Part shown: positions 1-12,372 of the stretch, piece after piece
How positions within the stretch are numbered: the first letter of the stretch is position 1
Layout: each line of letters opens with the position of its first letter
Origin: Bryum argenteum
Lineage: Eukaryota; Streptophyta; Bryopsida; Bryales; Bryaceae
Length of the DNA stretch: 64,000 bases
Assembly (NCBI GenBank): GCA_037043015.1
Contig: CM073323.1
Span: forward strand, 12,149,758-12,213,757
Direction of reading: 5' to 3'
Made by a program: the position numbers and the translations under genes
Notes under the pieces: model-generated
Told to the model about the DNA's origin: nothing
Seen by the model: the letters and a program-made list of their open reading frames with translations, nothing else
The model's database searches: none

Positions 1-58
1 TTGTTGGTCTCGACTCTCCATGTAAAGCGTCCCTAAGTGTCTTTAGCTCAGATAATTC

Positions 59-350
59 ACCACTATAGTCCACCCAACTATTGTAAGAGCTTGTTGTATG
101 GGTACCTCAAAGCCCTTTGAGGGGATACTACGTCAAGTATGTTCAAGGCACTAGTAACTAGCTAGAAACTAGCGTAGTTATAGTATCCACCCTCGAGAGG
201 GGGAAGTAGTATTGTTCCACTTTCCCCTTGTCTAGTGGCGATCGGGATATTAGCATTACGAACACACACTTCATTCACGTCAACCCCTTAGAAGAAAGGG
301 ACTGGAGTTTCTATCTACCTAGCTCAGAAAAGATAGAAAACCCCAAGGAT
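59..350 (+). repeat. SINE copy, head missing
   Basis: This matches the body and tail of the SINE at 52227-52572, including the phrase CTAGTAACTAGCTAGAAACT and the GAAAGGGAC tail. The tRNA-like head is absent, so the copy is truncated at its 5' end. Confidence 0.75.
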
Positions 351-726
351 TTTTTGTAATATATACATATATACATACATATACATATATAAAATGACTT
401 CACGGGTATGGGACCTTGAGTTTTGTGGCAGAAAAAAATCTCACGTGTGTATGGCATGCTTCCCAAGAATGCACTTTTCAGTATTATTTTTCTAATTTTT
501 TATAAGGAAGGCAGTAAGGATCTATTACATCATTATTTACTGATCAATATTGTCAGTACAGTGCATGTTTAGTCAAAGCATATGCACGGATTTCTAACCC
601 ACCTGCACGGATTCAGGGACCCTATGCACTTAGCTTCCTTTTTGGATGTAATAAAAAATTATTTACTACAAGAGCATTGGAAGATAATGCCGATACGGTA
701 TCAAGTGATGAAGTTTTGCCTTAATT

Positions 727-1572
727 TAGGGCTAGATAGAAACTCCGGTGTCCCTTTCTAAGGTAGCGACACCCATAACTGTCCCAGTAAGCAGATATGG
801 TTGGTTACAACCACCAAGGAAGCTTGAAAAAAATATCTACATATAGCAATTGGGAGTGAAAAATATTTGCTTTGAGAGATGAGGTTTTGTGACGAGCCTG
901 AATTTATAAGAATATTTCAAAGTACAAAATGAACATACTTATATGCTTGTCAAGAGGTGGAGCTAAAAATGATCACCACTGAAGTGTTTGTTGTCATGTA
1001 GCGGCTTAAAACTAAGTAAGATAGTTCCTATAAACGTCCCACCGTGGTTCAAAATTCCAAGTTGTGGATAAGCAAGAATTACCAGTAGAGGAAGAACACT
1101 AAAACACTATGCACTTTACACCATGACATACAACATCCATTTCCAACCAATCGGCAGTAAAGCACGCTTTAATGTACACCCATTACCGTCCCTTTTTCAC
1201 AACAGTCAACTATGGGTCTGAAAAGGTCAGCAATAGGTACAATTATAGGTCACGCCAATGGGGACAGGGATGCTTATGGGTGTCGCTACCTTAAGGGGCT
1301 TGTGTGGCCACCAGACAAGTGGAAATTGGAACACTATTACTTCCTCCTCTCGAGGGTCGACACTATAACTACACTAGTTACTACTGTCTTGAAGATACTT
1401 GACTTAGTATCCCTCCAAAGGGCTTTAAGGTACCCATACAAAAGGTCCAAAGACCCCCTCACAATAGTTGGGTGGACTATAGTAGTGAGCACCACGTCGG
1501 CATGGGGAATTGAACCCACGACCTCCTCATTGGGGGCCATGAGCCCTAGCCACCAAGCCAAGGCTTGTGGTG
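727..1572 (-). repeat. tRNA-derived SINE, minus strand, split by a MITE
   Basis: Read on the minus strand from 1572, this starts CACCACAAGCCTTGGC. It continues with a box A-like stretch (TGGCTTGGTGG) and a box B-like stretch (GTGGGTTCAATTCC), then the same body as the copies at 59 and 52227. The body runs 1572-1294 and the last ~30 bp (758-727) lie beyond the 535-bp MITE at 759-1293, which interrupts it at a TA. Short reading frames inside it are products of the repeat and not genes. Confidence 0.8.
759..1293. mobile_element. TA-inserting MITE (Tc1/mariner-like), 535 bp
   Basis: The ends are inverted repeats: TAAGGTAGCGACACCCATAA at the left and its complement at the right, 1274-1293. The flanks outside are continuous SINE sequence, and in an unbroken SINE the target reads CCTTAGAAAGG. 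The insertion therefore duplicated the dinucleotide TA, as Tc1/mariner elements do. There is no coding capacity. Related ends occur at 48968-49528, 52573-52860 and 52936-53165. Confidence 0.75.
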
Positions 1573-1756
1573 TCTGCTTTATTTGGGGTTGGTTTACACA
1601 AGGTCATCAGTAGGGCATGGATTTTCATTTTCAACCAATTACATTTGAGTTTTTTTTTGTCCTTAATTTCCTGACCGGTGAATCTTTTCCACAACAGTGT
1701 AAAATTTACCCATAATTTTGTTGTTGTTGTTATGTACTCCCATCTTAATAGTGACT

Positions 1757-2737
1757 TTAACCCCTAAACGCCCGAGCCTATTTTTAGCAGAGAAGCACAT
1801 TTCCATAGAAATCGTCATAGATGAAAATAAAGAGAAGCTATTAAGATCTCAACCGTACAAACTTGTAATAGACTTATCGAAGATCATGTGGACCAAAATT
1901 TGAGTCATGAGGCCTTATAGATCGGGAGATCATAACACATTAATATCAAAAACAAACTGCAAAATTCCATCATTTTCACTTTGAGGTGGAAATGCTATCA
2001 GTATACCTATTGCAATGAAAAAATCACCAACTAGAAAGATGTTCACCTTCATCTTAATAAGTCCTTTACCCAACAAAAGTTCATCAAAAAAATTTCTTGG
2101 CTCAAATAAAAGCCATGCAATGGTAAAAACTACCGAACATTTTTCAAAGGAAAAACAGTCCAAAACTAGACCCTTTGCATTCAATTTCATGCCTTATCTT
2201 CAAAACATCTTCGATCTTGTTAAGGTTTCTACCACTTAGACTAGACTCTAATTGGAGGCCATCCCAAAAAATTAAGTTGAAATCCAACGGTGGATGAGGG
2301 AGATATAGCTCCTCAAATATCATCCATTTTCACTTTTTCTGTTGACAAAACATCATTGCAAATCCAATAGCAAAATCATTTGGATCAAAAAACTTCTCAC
2401 TAAAAAGTTGTTAAGAATCACCTTAAGATCATGACCATGAAAAAAAAAAATCATGAAAAACTATTTTTTAATTTCACATAATTGGCTTGCAAGGGTAATA
2501 CATGCCCCATGCTTGGAAACCCAAAAACAAGAGTTGTCTTCACTAAAGTGCATTCCATCAATTCATACTTTATTGTATGGGCTTAAAAATTTTACAACAC
2601 AAACTAGACTTGATTTGGAACATGATCCAAGTGATTTCATCCAAAACGGACCTCGGATGAAGAAGATATGGCTCTTCAAAGTTTCTGATGTACATCCAAA
2701 ATGTCGTTTATCGACATCGTGGGCGTTTAAGGGTTAA
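1757..2737. mobile_element. TTAA-flanked non-autonomous DNA transposon, long form (981 bp)
   Basis: The left end reads TTAACCCCTAAACGCCC and the right end is the near-exact complement (GGGCGTTTAAGGGTTAA). Both ends carry TTAA and no longer direct repeat is seen outside. It encodes no transposase. Its interior is the most complete copy of a family also seen at 15590-15970, 23380-24075, 34490-34960, 39040-39579 and 56960-57135. TTAA target duplication with CCC-starting ends is the piggyBac pattern, so the superfamily call is an inference from the ends only. Confidence 0.75.
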
Positions 2738-5700
2738 GAGTATGGGAAACACCTATACTCAGTTCCATCTTGGTTTCAATGATAAACATGTAAGGGTCTA
2801 GTTATTGATAATATCACACACAAATAGTCTCAAAGAATTGTAGTTGTAAATGGTTGTAGTTGATTGGTTTGTGTGATTTCGGACAAGTCATGAAACACAA
2901 TTTTTCTACTACTCGTATATAAATTTAACAACTATTCTTATTTTCCCCGAAAAAGATTTTTATCAAAGCTAACCTTAGTTTCCAATACAACCCTTAAAAA
3001 CCATTACACCCTCGACCTTTCAAGAGGTTATTTTGGGACAATTTGACTCTGGTCAGTGGTGGTCAGTAAATTTGACTCTGCGACATTTAGATTGCGTGAA
3101 GATGAAAACACCTCTTTCAATCATAGTAAGAGATTTCCCATCATAGACCTTCTGCAAAAAGTCATCTCATGATTCAAAATTCCTCACACCAACTTCCCAT
3201 TCAAAGGTTTGAAAAAAACTATTAAAGCATGCTGAAATCTGCCCAAAACTGCAAGAAATATGCTCAGTTCTCCTCAAAAGGTTCCAAAATCGAACTTTGT
3301 TCACTAATGTTCAAATATGGCCCTTTCGGAAGTCACTTGACAAGACCAAGATCTTCCTTGTTTCCCAAGTGATCAAATCAAACTGTTATAGATTGAGAAT
3401 TGTGCAACAGTGAGAGCTTGGGCAGCAAGTGAACTCCGGAGAGAAATTGTCGGCAACAACTTGACCAACAAGAAAAGTGAAGTGGAGGCAGAGATTGGCG
3501 GCAATCTATCAATCAATTTTGTATTGTAAAGAGCAGACTCGATCATCCGATTTTCCGGGTTTCTGCAAGCAAGTTCCGGATTTGGATGATCGACGCTCTC
3601 TCTCTTGTAATCTCGGCAAGAACCACGGCAACTATGGGAAATGTATCCATCGCCACCGACAAATGATTTCTTTTCACCGACAACTTACCACTTTCACCGA
3701 TCACTTTGCACTTTCCATCACTCACTGATTGATCGAAGCGGTGTTTGGGAAGTTTTATGGTAGAAGTACCTAAAACCACTACCACCCCCAATATCAACCT
3801 ATAGGTCTCCCCATAACCGCACCTAGCCTGAACTAGCATTGTCAGATCACTAAATTCAAACTGACCAATCAAAACCATCAAAAAGCTGGTGGTTTTGGGT
3901 CGAATCATGAATGGAAATTTGTACCAACTAGGTGTGACAATGGAAAAGTCTACATATTAGTTTTGGGTCACCAAGTACTTTTGCCTTTGGAAATTTATAT
4001 TTATTTATGTAATGAGAGTTAAACTTTGAAAAAATTTGCATCCTATGAGAAAGTTTCTTTCCTACATGGGAAAAATATACCCCAAAAATAACCATTCTAA
4101 AAAAAACCTCAAAAAGCTTAAGTTGGTGGTTTTAGGGCATTCGACCTTATACATCAACCGGGCTAAAACTTCAATTTTGTTAGAATGGGACTAGGTCTTG
4201 TGCCATTTTGTCACACCAGATCTTACATTTGTGCTCATACGGAGTGGTGTATTATGTGATATCACATTTGTTGTTGTAATATCACTTCTTTATATACATT
4301 GTCACTCATTTACCCTGATATCACCTCCATATTTTGTTATATCACATGTTTTTAAAACTGTAGTTCAGAAAGTTGAAGTGTGCCATTTTACCGGGATAAT
4401 GCCATTATATCGGAATTGGGGTTGTTGTTACTCTTTGAGTTTTGTCATTTGGATTGATAACTAGGTTGTACATGGCTCATACTCATGTGATATTTAAGTA
4501 TTCTAAATTTGGGAAAAAGTTCAAATTTTCAAACTCCTGTGAAAATCAGTCGGCTTACAAAAGGCCCTTTACGCTATGAACCAAGAGTCGTGACCATGGA
4601 GTTTCAAAATGTGTGATTGGTTATTGAAGTGCTCTTGGTCTCGTTTGGCTTTATACTATCTTGAAAAACGGATAATGAGGACAAATTCTGGGAATGACAC
4701 TTTTGTGTAGGCTCCCGTTGAAAGTAGGGTTGTGGTTTGTCCCATGTACGTAACATGCTTTTACTTGCACTACTAAGAGCGTAGTTACCAATCAACTGAA
4801 ACAATAGAAATGCATGTGTGCCCCCTCAAAAAAGAGGGCCTATAACGCAATTCAGCTTCTAGGCTTGCTCAGAACTGATTATCATCCATGTGTGCAATAA
4901 ATTTCCATAATTTATTTTTTGGAAGTTGTTTTTTGTGTCACGATAGAAGGCTGCCGAAAAGAAGTTGTGAAGAAGCAACACGAATGCATGCGGAAGCTCA
5001 TCGGAAACGCATGCAAGGGCTAGAAATATGTTCGAACACATGCGACGGTTTAGTTTTCATAGCGGAATTGCAAGAACAAGTGGGTCTCTTCATTTGTCAC
5101 GCGCTTGTAATCGCAAGAAAGTGTAGGCTTACTTGAATTTATAGTCGGCTAATTCCAAGCATAGGTGGCTATGCACTTAGGTGCACAAATACCATTTGGT
5201 CAAGACACTAAATCAATTCCACCCTTTAATACAAGTTATTGGTGAAGTCAAAGTTTATTCAAGATGTGATAATGACAAGGCACTACTCAACACATGCAAA
5301 TAAGTCAAGAGAAATCATAAATGCATAGGTGACCCTTCAATAATCTAGAAAACCACACCGAAAGAAACCGTTCGCTGTATACAATAAATACAATAAGGTA
5401 GATATTAATTTTTAATTGATAATTTTTAGTACACCTATAAGCTAATTGATAATTGATTCTAAAACGGCGCATAAAGGATATTTTCAATTGAATTCAACCT
5501 CCCACTTCATCCATGTACACAAATTACTCACACAATGGAGTGCAATATGGATTTTCCACAGTGTCGGAGCCATTGTTGAGCAACATTACTTATTACAAAT
5601 TGTTAAAATAAAAGTATAAGCAATATAAAAGCATGATGGATGTGAAAGTTAGTCAAATTAAAAAAAGAAAAGACCAAGCATAAATAGAGGTGATTGTGGC

Positions 5701-5793
5701 ACCATTGTCTATTCATTCATTTTTGTGTGGGGACTCACATGGTGTGATTGACTTATGAAAATTTGTTGCAAGTAGACCTACTTTTCAATTAAA
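2738..5793. other. Intergenic, no gene seen
   Basis: AT-rich sequence with only short chance reading frames. A motif GGTGGTTTT flanked by AAAAAGCT and TTCGAC occurs as a direct repeat near 3880-3907 and 4111-4147. Around 4900-5140 base composition is slightly less AT-rich, but I recognise nothing there. Confidence 0.5.
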
Positions 5794-6139
5794 ATGAAGA
5801 ACAATTGCAAAAATGGTGAACTTGATTCAAATTTGAAGGGAGATGACATCATTTCTATTGGCAACCAAGGCATGCTCCATGAAAAGGTGGATGCAAAAGA
5901 TATCACTTCTAATAATGAAGTTTTAAGAAGAGGGAAGCTACATTTTTGATTTAGAGCCCCAAGACCAACCGGTGGTAATTCATTGTGGCCACTTTTTTTG
6001 CAAATCTTGTTTAGTGAACAAGTTCAAGAGCCATGCGCAACCACGGTGCCCAAAATGCAACAAAGTTGAGTTAATTCCTGACAAGACCATTGTCAAACTT
6101 TATGGCATCGATGCGAACTCAAGCTGCCCCAAAATGTAG
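5794..6139 (+). pseudogene. Broken RING-finger E3 ligase fragment (RMA/RNF5-like)
   Basis: From 5942 one frame reads IFDLEPQDQPVVIHCGHFFC, then KSCLV, and later QPRCPKCNKVELIPDKT, and ends at a stop at 6137-6139. The spacing C-x-H-x3-C-x2-C ... C-x2-C and the tail resembling VPLYG match the RING of RMA1/RNF5-type ER-anchored ubiquitin ligases. The first zinc-binding pair (normally C-N-I-C-F before the FD) is lost. An upstream ATG frame from 5794 runs out of register into a stop at 5947-5949, so the two halves do not form one protein. No C-terminal membrane anchor follows. It is probably a decayed gene copy; a terminal exon of a spliced gene is the less likely alternative. Confidence 0.6.
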
Positions 6140-7521
6140 GATCATTTGTATGTAAACTAGAACCACCTGCAAGCCAAATAATCCCTTCCTCTAGATGATG
6201 GAGGGATCTACAAGTGGAGTAAGTTGATACCCTAAATATGAATGACAAGCCTTACCTTAAAAGGTGAAATTTAACATGCTTGACTAGAAGGGAGCATGAC
6301 GAAATGATTGTTAGGGATACTTTACATGGGGAATCAAGCCAATCATACGGCTGAAAAATTGGCGCGAGCAAGGGCCTCTAAACATTGACGTAATCACGCC
6401 ACGTCTTGACGCCCCAAAGCATGTTACAAATATGAGTAAACACACTTATCCAATCACAGACTTGAATGAAGAAATACGTATAGTGATAAAAGATATGTAC
6501 AGTGATGAAGATACATACAGTGAAGATAAAGAAGGTTGCGATCATGAAGATGAAGGGGGTTGCAACAATAAAGAGGAAGAAGATTGCAACCATGACAACA
6601 AAGAAAATAACAACCGTGACAAGTAAAGAAGATGGCAACCAAGACGTCAAAGAAGATGACAACTCTGATCTTTGTGAAGAGCTTGATCGTTTCCTTCACT
6701 TGATTAATACTGAGAAAAAAAGGAATCCTTACTGAGAAAAAAAGGAATCCTAGACATTAAAGATTTAACTATGGGGTGTGTAAGAGCTTCAGAAAAGGAA
6801 AAACAAGAAAATGCAAAATCTTCATCATCAAGTGACCTTTATTGGTGTAGGTTCAAAGAAAGTTCACGTAAAGTTTGACCATTCTCATTTGGGTGATATT
6901 CCGTACACAGGGAAATTTTTATGACTTTTATGACTACATTGTGATGCCTGAAATCAGTGGAAAGATCAAGAGTACACACCGGAGCTGAGCTGGTTTATAA
7001 TAGCCAACAATATATAATGAGAATCCTGCACAACTAAAATTGGCTTGCATATAGTTTGAATGCGTTCGTACGACCTAGTTCCTTGCCAGCTTAATGTAAT
7101 ACTAGTAGTACTTAGTACTGTGACAAGTAGAGATCACTAAAGAATATAACAGCGGCCAGGATTTGCCTCTTCCTACGAGTTTACTTCATATCCTACTAGT
7201 CACTACGGAAAAATCTTGTTAGATTGTCAAGGACATCGCCTCGTACTGCCCCGGATGCCATGATCCTCATCAGTCAAAGCTACAATAGCAGTAATAGAGT
7301 TGAACCGCCACATTCAGCGCCCCGGTTGCAAAAGTCGAGAGGATTCTTGCGCCTTTCGCGTGGGTGGAAGAGGTCAAGGCAATAGGTTGGATATTGCTGC
7401 AATCCTGAGCAACTGATGTACAGCCGCAGGAATCCATGAGATTCCATTCATCCTCTTCAACGCAGTATCTTGACGCGTATGGACTATGAGATAGATGTCA
7501 GCTGAGTTTATGCTACAAAAT
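6140..7521. other. Intergenic, with an acidic reading frame
   Basis: The 6432-6626 plus frame encodes 64 residues dominated by Glu, Asp, Lys and Asn. It looks like low-complexity sequence, possibly the tail of the decayed gene upstream. A 22-bp exact tandem duplication (unit TACTGAGAAAAAAAGGAATC plus CT) lies at 6708-6751. From ~7100 to 7521 the sequence is probably the 3' region of the minus-strand ferrochelatase gene. Confidence 0.4.
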
Positions 7522-10469
7522 TTAGTGGAACAATGGTAGTATGCCGATCTGGTGAAGAACGCCTTGTCCGCTTGTGACTTCCAAAACCAGTAATGTCAAA
7601 ACGGCCAGCATGGCAGCACGACCGTTCCATGTCTCGGCACTCTTTGTCCATCCCCACTCCCACATGGCCACTGGTGCTGGTAACTCCCGACGAAGTGTGT
7701 CGTATGTGGCTAGCAGCTGCTCCACACTTCCCAATGGTACGAGTGACTGCACGAGACAAGGACATTGATATCTCAACATGATAAGCTACTCGGTGAAAAA
7801 GATCATCACGGGTATATACAAGCCGGAAGAAAGGGGAGACTAAGTGATTTTGACAGATTTGTACCTGACGGGCTTCTAGGTTTGAGACAGCCATTGCACC
7901 CACATACGGCAGAGCTTCAATGATAGCATCTGCTAAGTCGGCGATGAAACCAGGCTCCACACCCAAAGCAGGTACACGTCCCCAATTTCTTATGCCAGAT
8001 TCTAGAGCCAGTTCCCTGTATTCCATGTCTATCTCCTCCAAGGTCTCGATGTGCTCACTGACGAAGCTGCAACCAACACATCGCAAGTACATATGATATT
8101 GGTATACATGCTTTGTCAAGTAACTGAAGGCATTCTGCTGCATTTACAAATTGCAATTGGTGTTGACACTGTGCTCAAAAATACGAATCAACTTGCTCGA
8201 GTGTGTATATGCAAATTGAGATGAATAGTTATAGCACTTGGATGATAAATGGGGACAAGTCCACGAACCTGACAGGCACAGCCAAGAGGCTCTTGACCCC
8301 GCTTTTTCCAAGGTCTCTGATCGTGTCATCCGTGTAAGGTTTAAGCCATTCGACTGGTCCAACACGACTCTGTTCAGAACACCAAACCAGTCGATCAATC
8401 AATCATTAGCTTCAGAAGCTTGAGAACATACTTAATCAAAACGCAGTAGAACATATAATGCACTGAACACCTGCAGATGCATCGAACGCCGGTATTTCAT
8501 GGAAAAATTGGTTAGCTTTTGTGAAAGAGGGATCAGATGAACACAAGAAATGCCCGATTGCACATCAATTTGAATCAGATTTCAGTGCAGCTTCAGACTG
8601 GAAAGCAGAGCACAGCAACTTACTTGATACGCAAGTGTGTGTGCACAGCTGATGCCCCGACTCTTCACTGCAGACATTATAAGTTGTACGCATTCCTCCA
8701 TTTCAGCCTTGTAAGGGTCCCCTGCTTCTTCCACGTACGCCACTGGCACACCATGGGCACTGAAAAAAATGTGCACCTGTTTCCACAAATAACATCAGAC
8801 TTCATAGCATACAGGGCGCGCCAGTATTACAGAAAAATTTGACCACCTGGGATACTAAGCACAACTTAGAAACTGAAAGTGCAAGTTAAATCCTACCTCT
8901 TCAGGCTTCTCAAACTTCGCTAATTCCTTCTCGATAAGTGTAGCCATTGACTGCACATATCCATTGCGGTTATACCACGACGGAATCACTGTGTGCTGCA
9001 TATTCACGAGATACTCATCCTTCCTGCCACACAAAGCAGGAGAGTACTTCAATAACTCTGATCGGCAATCAACAAAATTACTCTGTGTTGGATGTAAGAA
9101 TGTTTTCAGTACCTGAAGATGCTCTCCAAAAGGCGAAGACTCGAACCACTCGTCGAGATAGAAAACTGAGGATATAAAGGGAGGACAACCAGTCGAGTAA
9201 TTCCATCCTCCTTGATCTGCACACACCCTTACAAACATCATCAGAATTGAAATCGTAGCCAAACAAAAATTCTAAACAGGTCGCGCACTGATGTTGCCAA
9301 CTGCAGTCAGCAAAGAGCTTGCTGAATGACCAAAGCTATACCTGAGAAATGGCCTCCTCTGTGAACGGGTGCCAATATCTCATCCCCACGTAAACTTTAG
9401 CTGGAAGATCCTTGCTTTGCAGCGCAGCCTTGAGAGCTTCAGCCTTTTCCATGCACAACAGATTACATCCGTCAGGCATTCAGCACGCACATGTGCCTTT
9501 CTAGTGATAGACACTTCGAATTTCACTTTTAAAATTTAGGACATTCAAATTTCAAAACTGGAATCCAGGTCCTCGACGAGAAACTGAATATATGGCGCAA
9601 AATAAACAATTTTAGACACCGGAGCCATTTTCGTATAATTCCTCATAAAAGCGTCACACGAAATACATGAATTGCACGAACCTGGTCATTCGTTATTTGC
9701 CGCAAAGGTGAACCTCCTCCAATCGCAGCATACCCCTCGGCACTTTTAGGAGCCCGTAGAGTGGAAATGAACGTTGCTAGTGGTCTTTGTAAGAACTTAA
9801 ACAACCGTGGTAGCCGTATAATGTCCTATGATGACGAAGAAATATGGTTGTCAGGAGCTTTAATTTTTGAACAGTCGGCAATTCACACATTTTTCACAAG
9901 CAATCCCGCATCCTAAACCTAAAACCCTTGATCATTAACAGCAATGCATCATCGCTCGTACCGGGTCCGCAAATAGGTTGTACAGAAAGGGCTGCACATC
10001 TTCAAGAGTGTCAGGACCACCTAGATTCAGCAGCAAAACTCCAACTCTTTCTTGCTCCTGTCTTTGCTTATTCTCATCAATCAAGACCTCCGCTGGTCCT
10101 ATTTGCTTATTCTCATCAATGGCAACCTCCGCTGGTGCTATATTCGCTTCCTCCTCTGTCGCTACAGCTCGCACTATACCCGAGCGCCTCATAGAAACAA
10201 AAGACACTTTCCTTGGAGTCCATGAAACGCTCTCAGAAGCACGCAAACAGGCGCAATTGCCACGCAACGTCGACGAGGAGCTCGAAGAGCAGGATACAGA
10301 GTCCCTACTGTACACCAGCGTCTGCAAGACATGAAAAAGAATCGTGCATTAAACCCCAGAAACCCTAGAGGGCACGAATTGCAGAAATTCAAGAAGCTGG
10401 GTGACTGACCTGTGGTCTGGAACATGAGGAAACGGCGAGGTGAGGTTGCAAGGGCGTTGTAAGCGCCAT
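7522..10469 (-). CDS. FC2: Ferrochelatase 2, chloroplast type with LHC-like tail
   Basis: Inserts Fe2+ into protoporphyrin IX, the last step of haem synthesis in plastids. Ten exons read right to left: 10469-10410, 10321-9962, 9825-9682, 9443-9342, 9216-9113, 9023-8897, 8776-8624, 8369-8269, 8066-7865 and 7746-7522. All introns are GT-AG with phases that agree, giving 525 aa (AtFC2 is about 512). The start [13 protein letters not shown] lies in a small first exon; without it the second exon has no in-frame ATG. Residues 1 to ~75 look like a Ser/Arg-rich transit peptide. Then come [22 protein letters not shown], and [19 protein letters not shown] with catalytic His ~307. The C-terminus (~480-515, [19 protein letters not shown]) is the chlorophyll-binding-type helix that marks FC2 against FC1. 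An odd detail is a duplicated 13-residue unit (PAEV[A/L]IDENKQ, 83-106) between transit peptide and enzyme. Identification is secure. Confidence 0.95.
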
Positions 10470-12372
10470 GCTACCACGAGAATTGTTCGGATTTCAGCAA
10501 ATTCGAAATTGCAATTGCGCCACAGTTGCTTGGGACCGATCGAGCAAGCTCGGATTATTGACGAGGACTACACTCTACACTGGAGTGTGGGAATGGCAAA
10601 GAGGGAATGGATCGATGAGGGAGGGAGGGAGAGGATGATGTGGTCGTGGCCAGCAGTGGCTCACAAGCTCGTCCGTCGAAAAGAAAGGTCTGTTACGTTC
10701 TTCAAACCCTAGCTCTGTGCCCTGCACGTGTTCCCGTGTGGAGCTTTCCTCCTCAGCCCCCCGCCCGCCCTGCCCCCCCCCCAGAAATTTCATCTCTGCC
10801 CCTCAAATGGCCTACATCCCATTTTCACTTGGTACTGGAATTTATATATAGGAACACTTTGCCCTTTGTGTATATCATGTTGGGTATCTCTAAGGCACTA
10901 GTGGCTAGGTAGGAATTAGCATAGTGTTCACCCCGAGAGGGGTTAGTACTCCCGCCATTGGTGTAATGACCTCTGAGCATTCATTCAAGAATAGGTCGAA
11001 TGAACATTCTTTTCACATTAACCTCTACATAGGTTGGAGTTTCTCTTCTTAGGAACACTTTTGTAAATATTTCCAAATAAGGCCACAATTTGCAAAAAAA
11101 ATTCATAAAGGAAACAAAATTATTTCTCTATTTTATTTTTTCATCGATAGTAAAACATATTAGTTTAACTAATATGAAGAAAATTGACTCCTTAGTTAAT
11201 CAAAGCTAACATTTAGCTTTTGGTTGCTACTTTTGAAGAAACAATGAGATGTTTTTCCTGCCCCTCTTTGTAAATATTTTGAGATTGTTCCCTATTCAAA
11301 AATAATTTACAAATTTGTTTCTATATATGAGAACTTCTTGTAATTAAATCATTTGTATGCCATAACCAATATTTTTAAAGCTTTGGTTTGTCATCACCAA
11401 GAAAATTTTATTTAAATAAGTTTGTGTGCATTGGTCAAGGGAATTTTTTAGGAGGATGTGGAAAGGTTCGTTGATTACTTGTAATAAAGGAATTATAGTA
11501 TTGGGACATTTTTCTACTTAGAAATACATTCTGAAAGTTTATGTCATGGGGTTTCTAAAACCAAAAGTAGGTGTAAAATACACCTCGAATCCTTTCAACC
11601 TCCTCAATACTAAAACCCTCAATAAACACGCATAATCACTCAATTGGTCTGTAACCGTGTTTCTACCTTATAGAGGGCCAATTATAGAAAAGATCCTACT
11701 TTGAATTTTTTATAAACCTTGTAACCTATATAAAATCAATGCAATTCCTATTGTACCTATACCTTGTACCTAAATCTTGGTTACGATATATGAATTAAAA
11801 AAACAATCTCTTTTGTATGACCATCTCATAAATCATGAGAATGGTGCATATTAGATATTCTTTTTAAAATAATATTCTATAGGAAAGATTCTAAAAATTC
11901 AAACAAGTTTTGTGCTAAAAACGTTGAATTCATAGTAAAAACATCTACACTAATAAACATGGTGACCGATTAAAGTTGAATACTTCGGGCAGCCTCCAAA
12001 TTTTCCCCACGTCATCGATCTTCGTCACCATGTCTGAAAGTCGCCCGAGGAGAACGAATGAAAATGAGCGGGCGAGGGGTAAGAACATTCATCCATTTGT
12101 CAGCTGATTCCACCATTCTAGTCAACACGGACGCCCACGAGTAAGATTGTTCGAAGGCCGGGGCGGGGGCGCGCTTGATCTCGTACTCGGGAAACAGGTT
12201 CTGCAGCACAATCTATTCAATCTTGTCCTAAACTATTTGGAGGTTCAGTTTAGGTTTAGGTTTCTCCGGAGAATCAGCGAGCGATGTGCGATCTGACTGT
12301 TTTCTCACTGATTTGCGAGGTTTTTGATTGATTGATGTAGTGCGGAGGGAAGGGAAGGGAGGGGGGGTTAGA
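10470..12372. other. Region between divergent FC2 and ERGIC3 genes
   Basis: FC2 leaves to the left and the ERGIC3-type gene to the right, so both promoters should lie here. Around 10480-10800 the sequence is less AT-rich and probably holds the FC2 leader and promoter, with a C-rich tract near 10770. A diverged SINE remnant follows at 10868. From ~11060 to 11980 the DNA is AT-rich with nothing recognisable. 12000-12372 becomes GC-richer before the ERGIC3 ATG. No individual promoter element is clear enough to call. Confidence 0.5.
10868..11062 (+). repeat. Diverged SINE 3' part
   Basis: It shares the order of phrases GGCACTAGTGGCTAGGTAGG, CACCCCGAGAGGGG, CATTCATTC and GGAGTTTCTCTTCTTAGG with the SINE copies at 59-350 and 52227. 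It is clearly more diverged and lacks the head, so it is an older or sister subfamily. Confidence 0.6.

Noticed and set aside
1337-1561. 74-residue frame resembling the 62-residue frame at 52243-52431
   Set aside because: Both are translations of the head of the SINE, so the similarity reflects the repeat and not a protein family.
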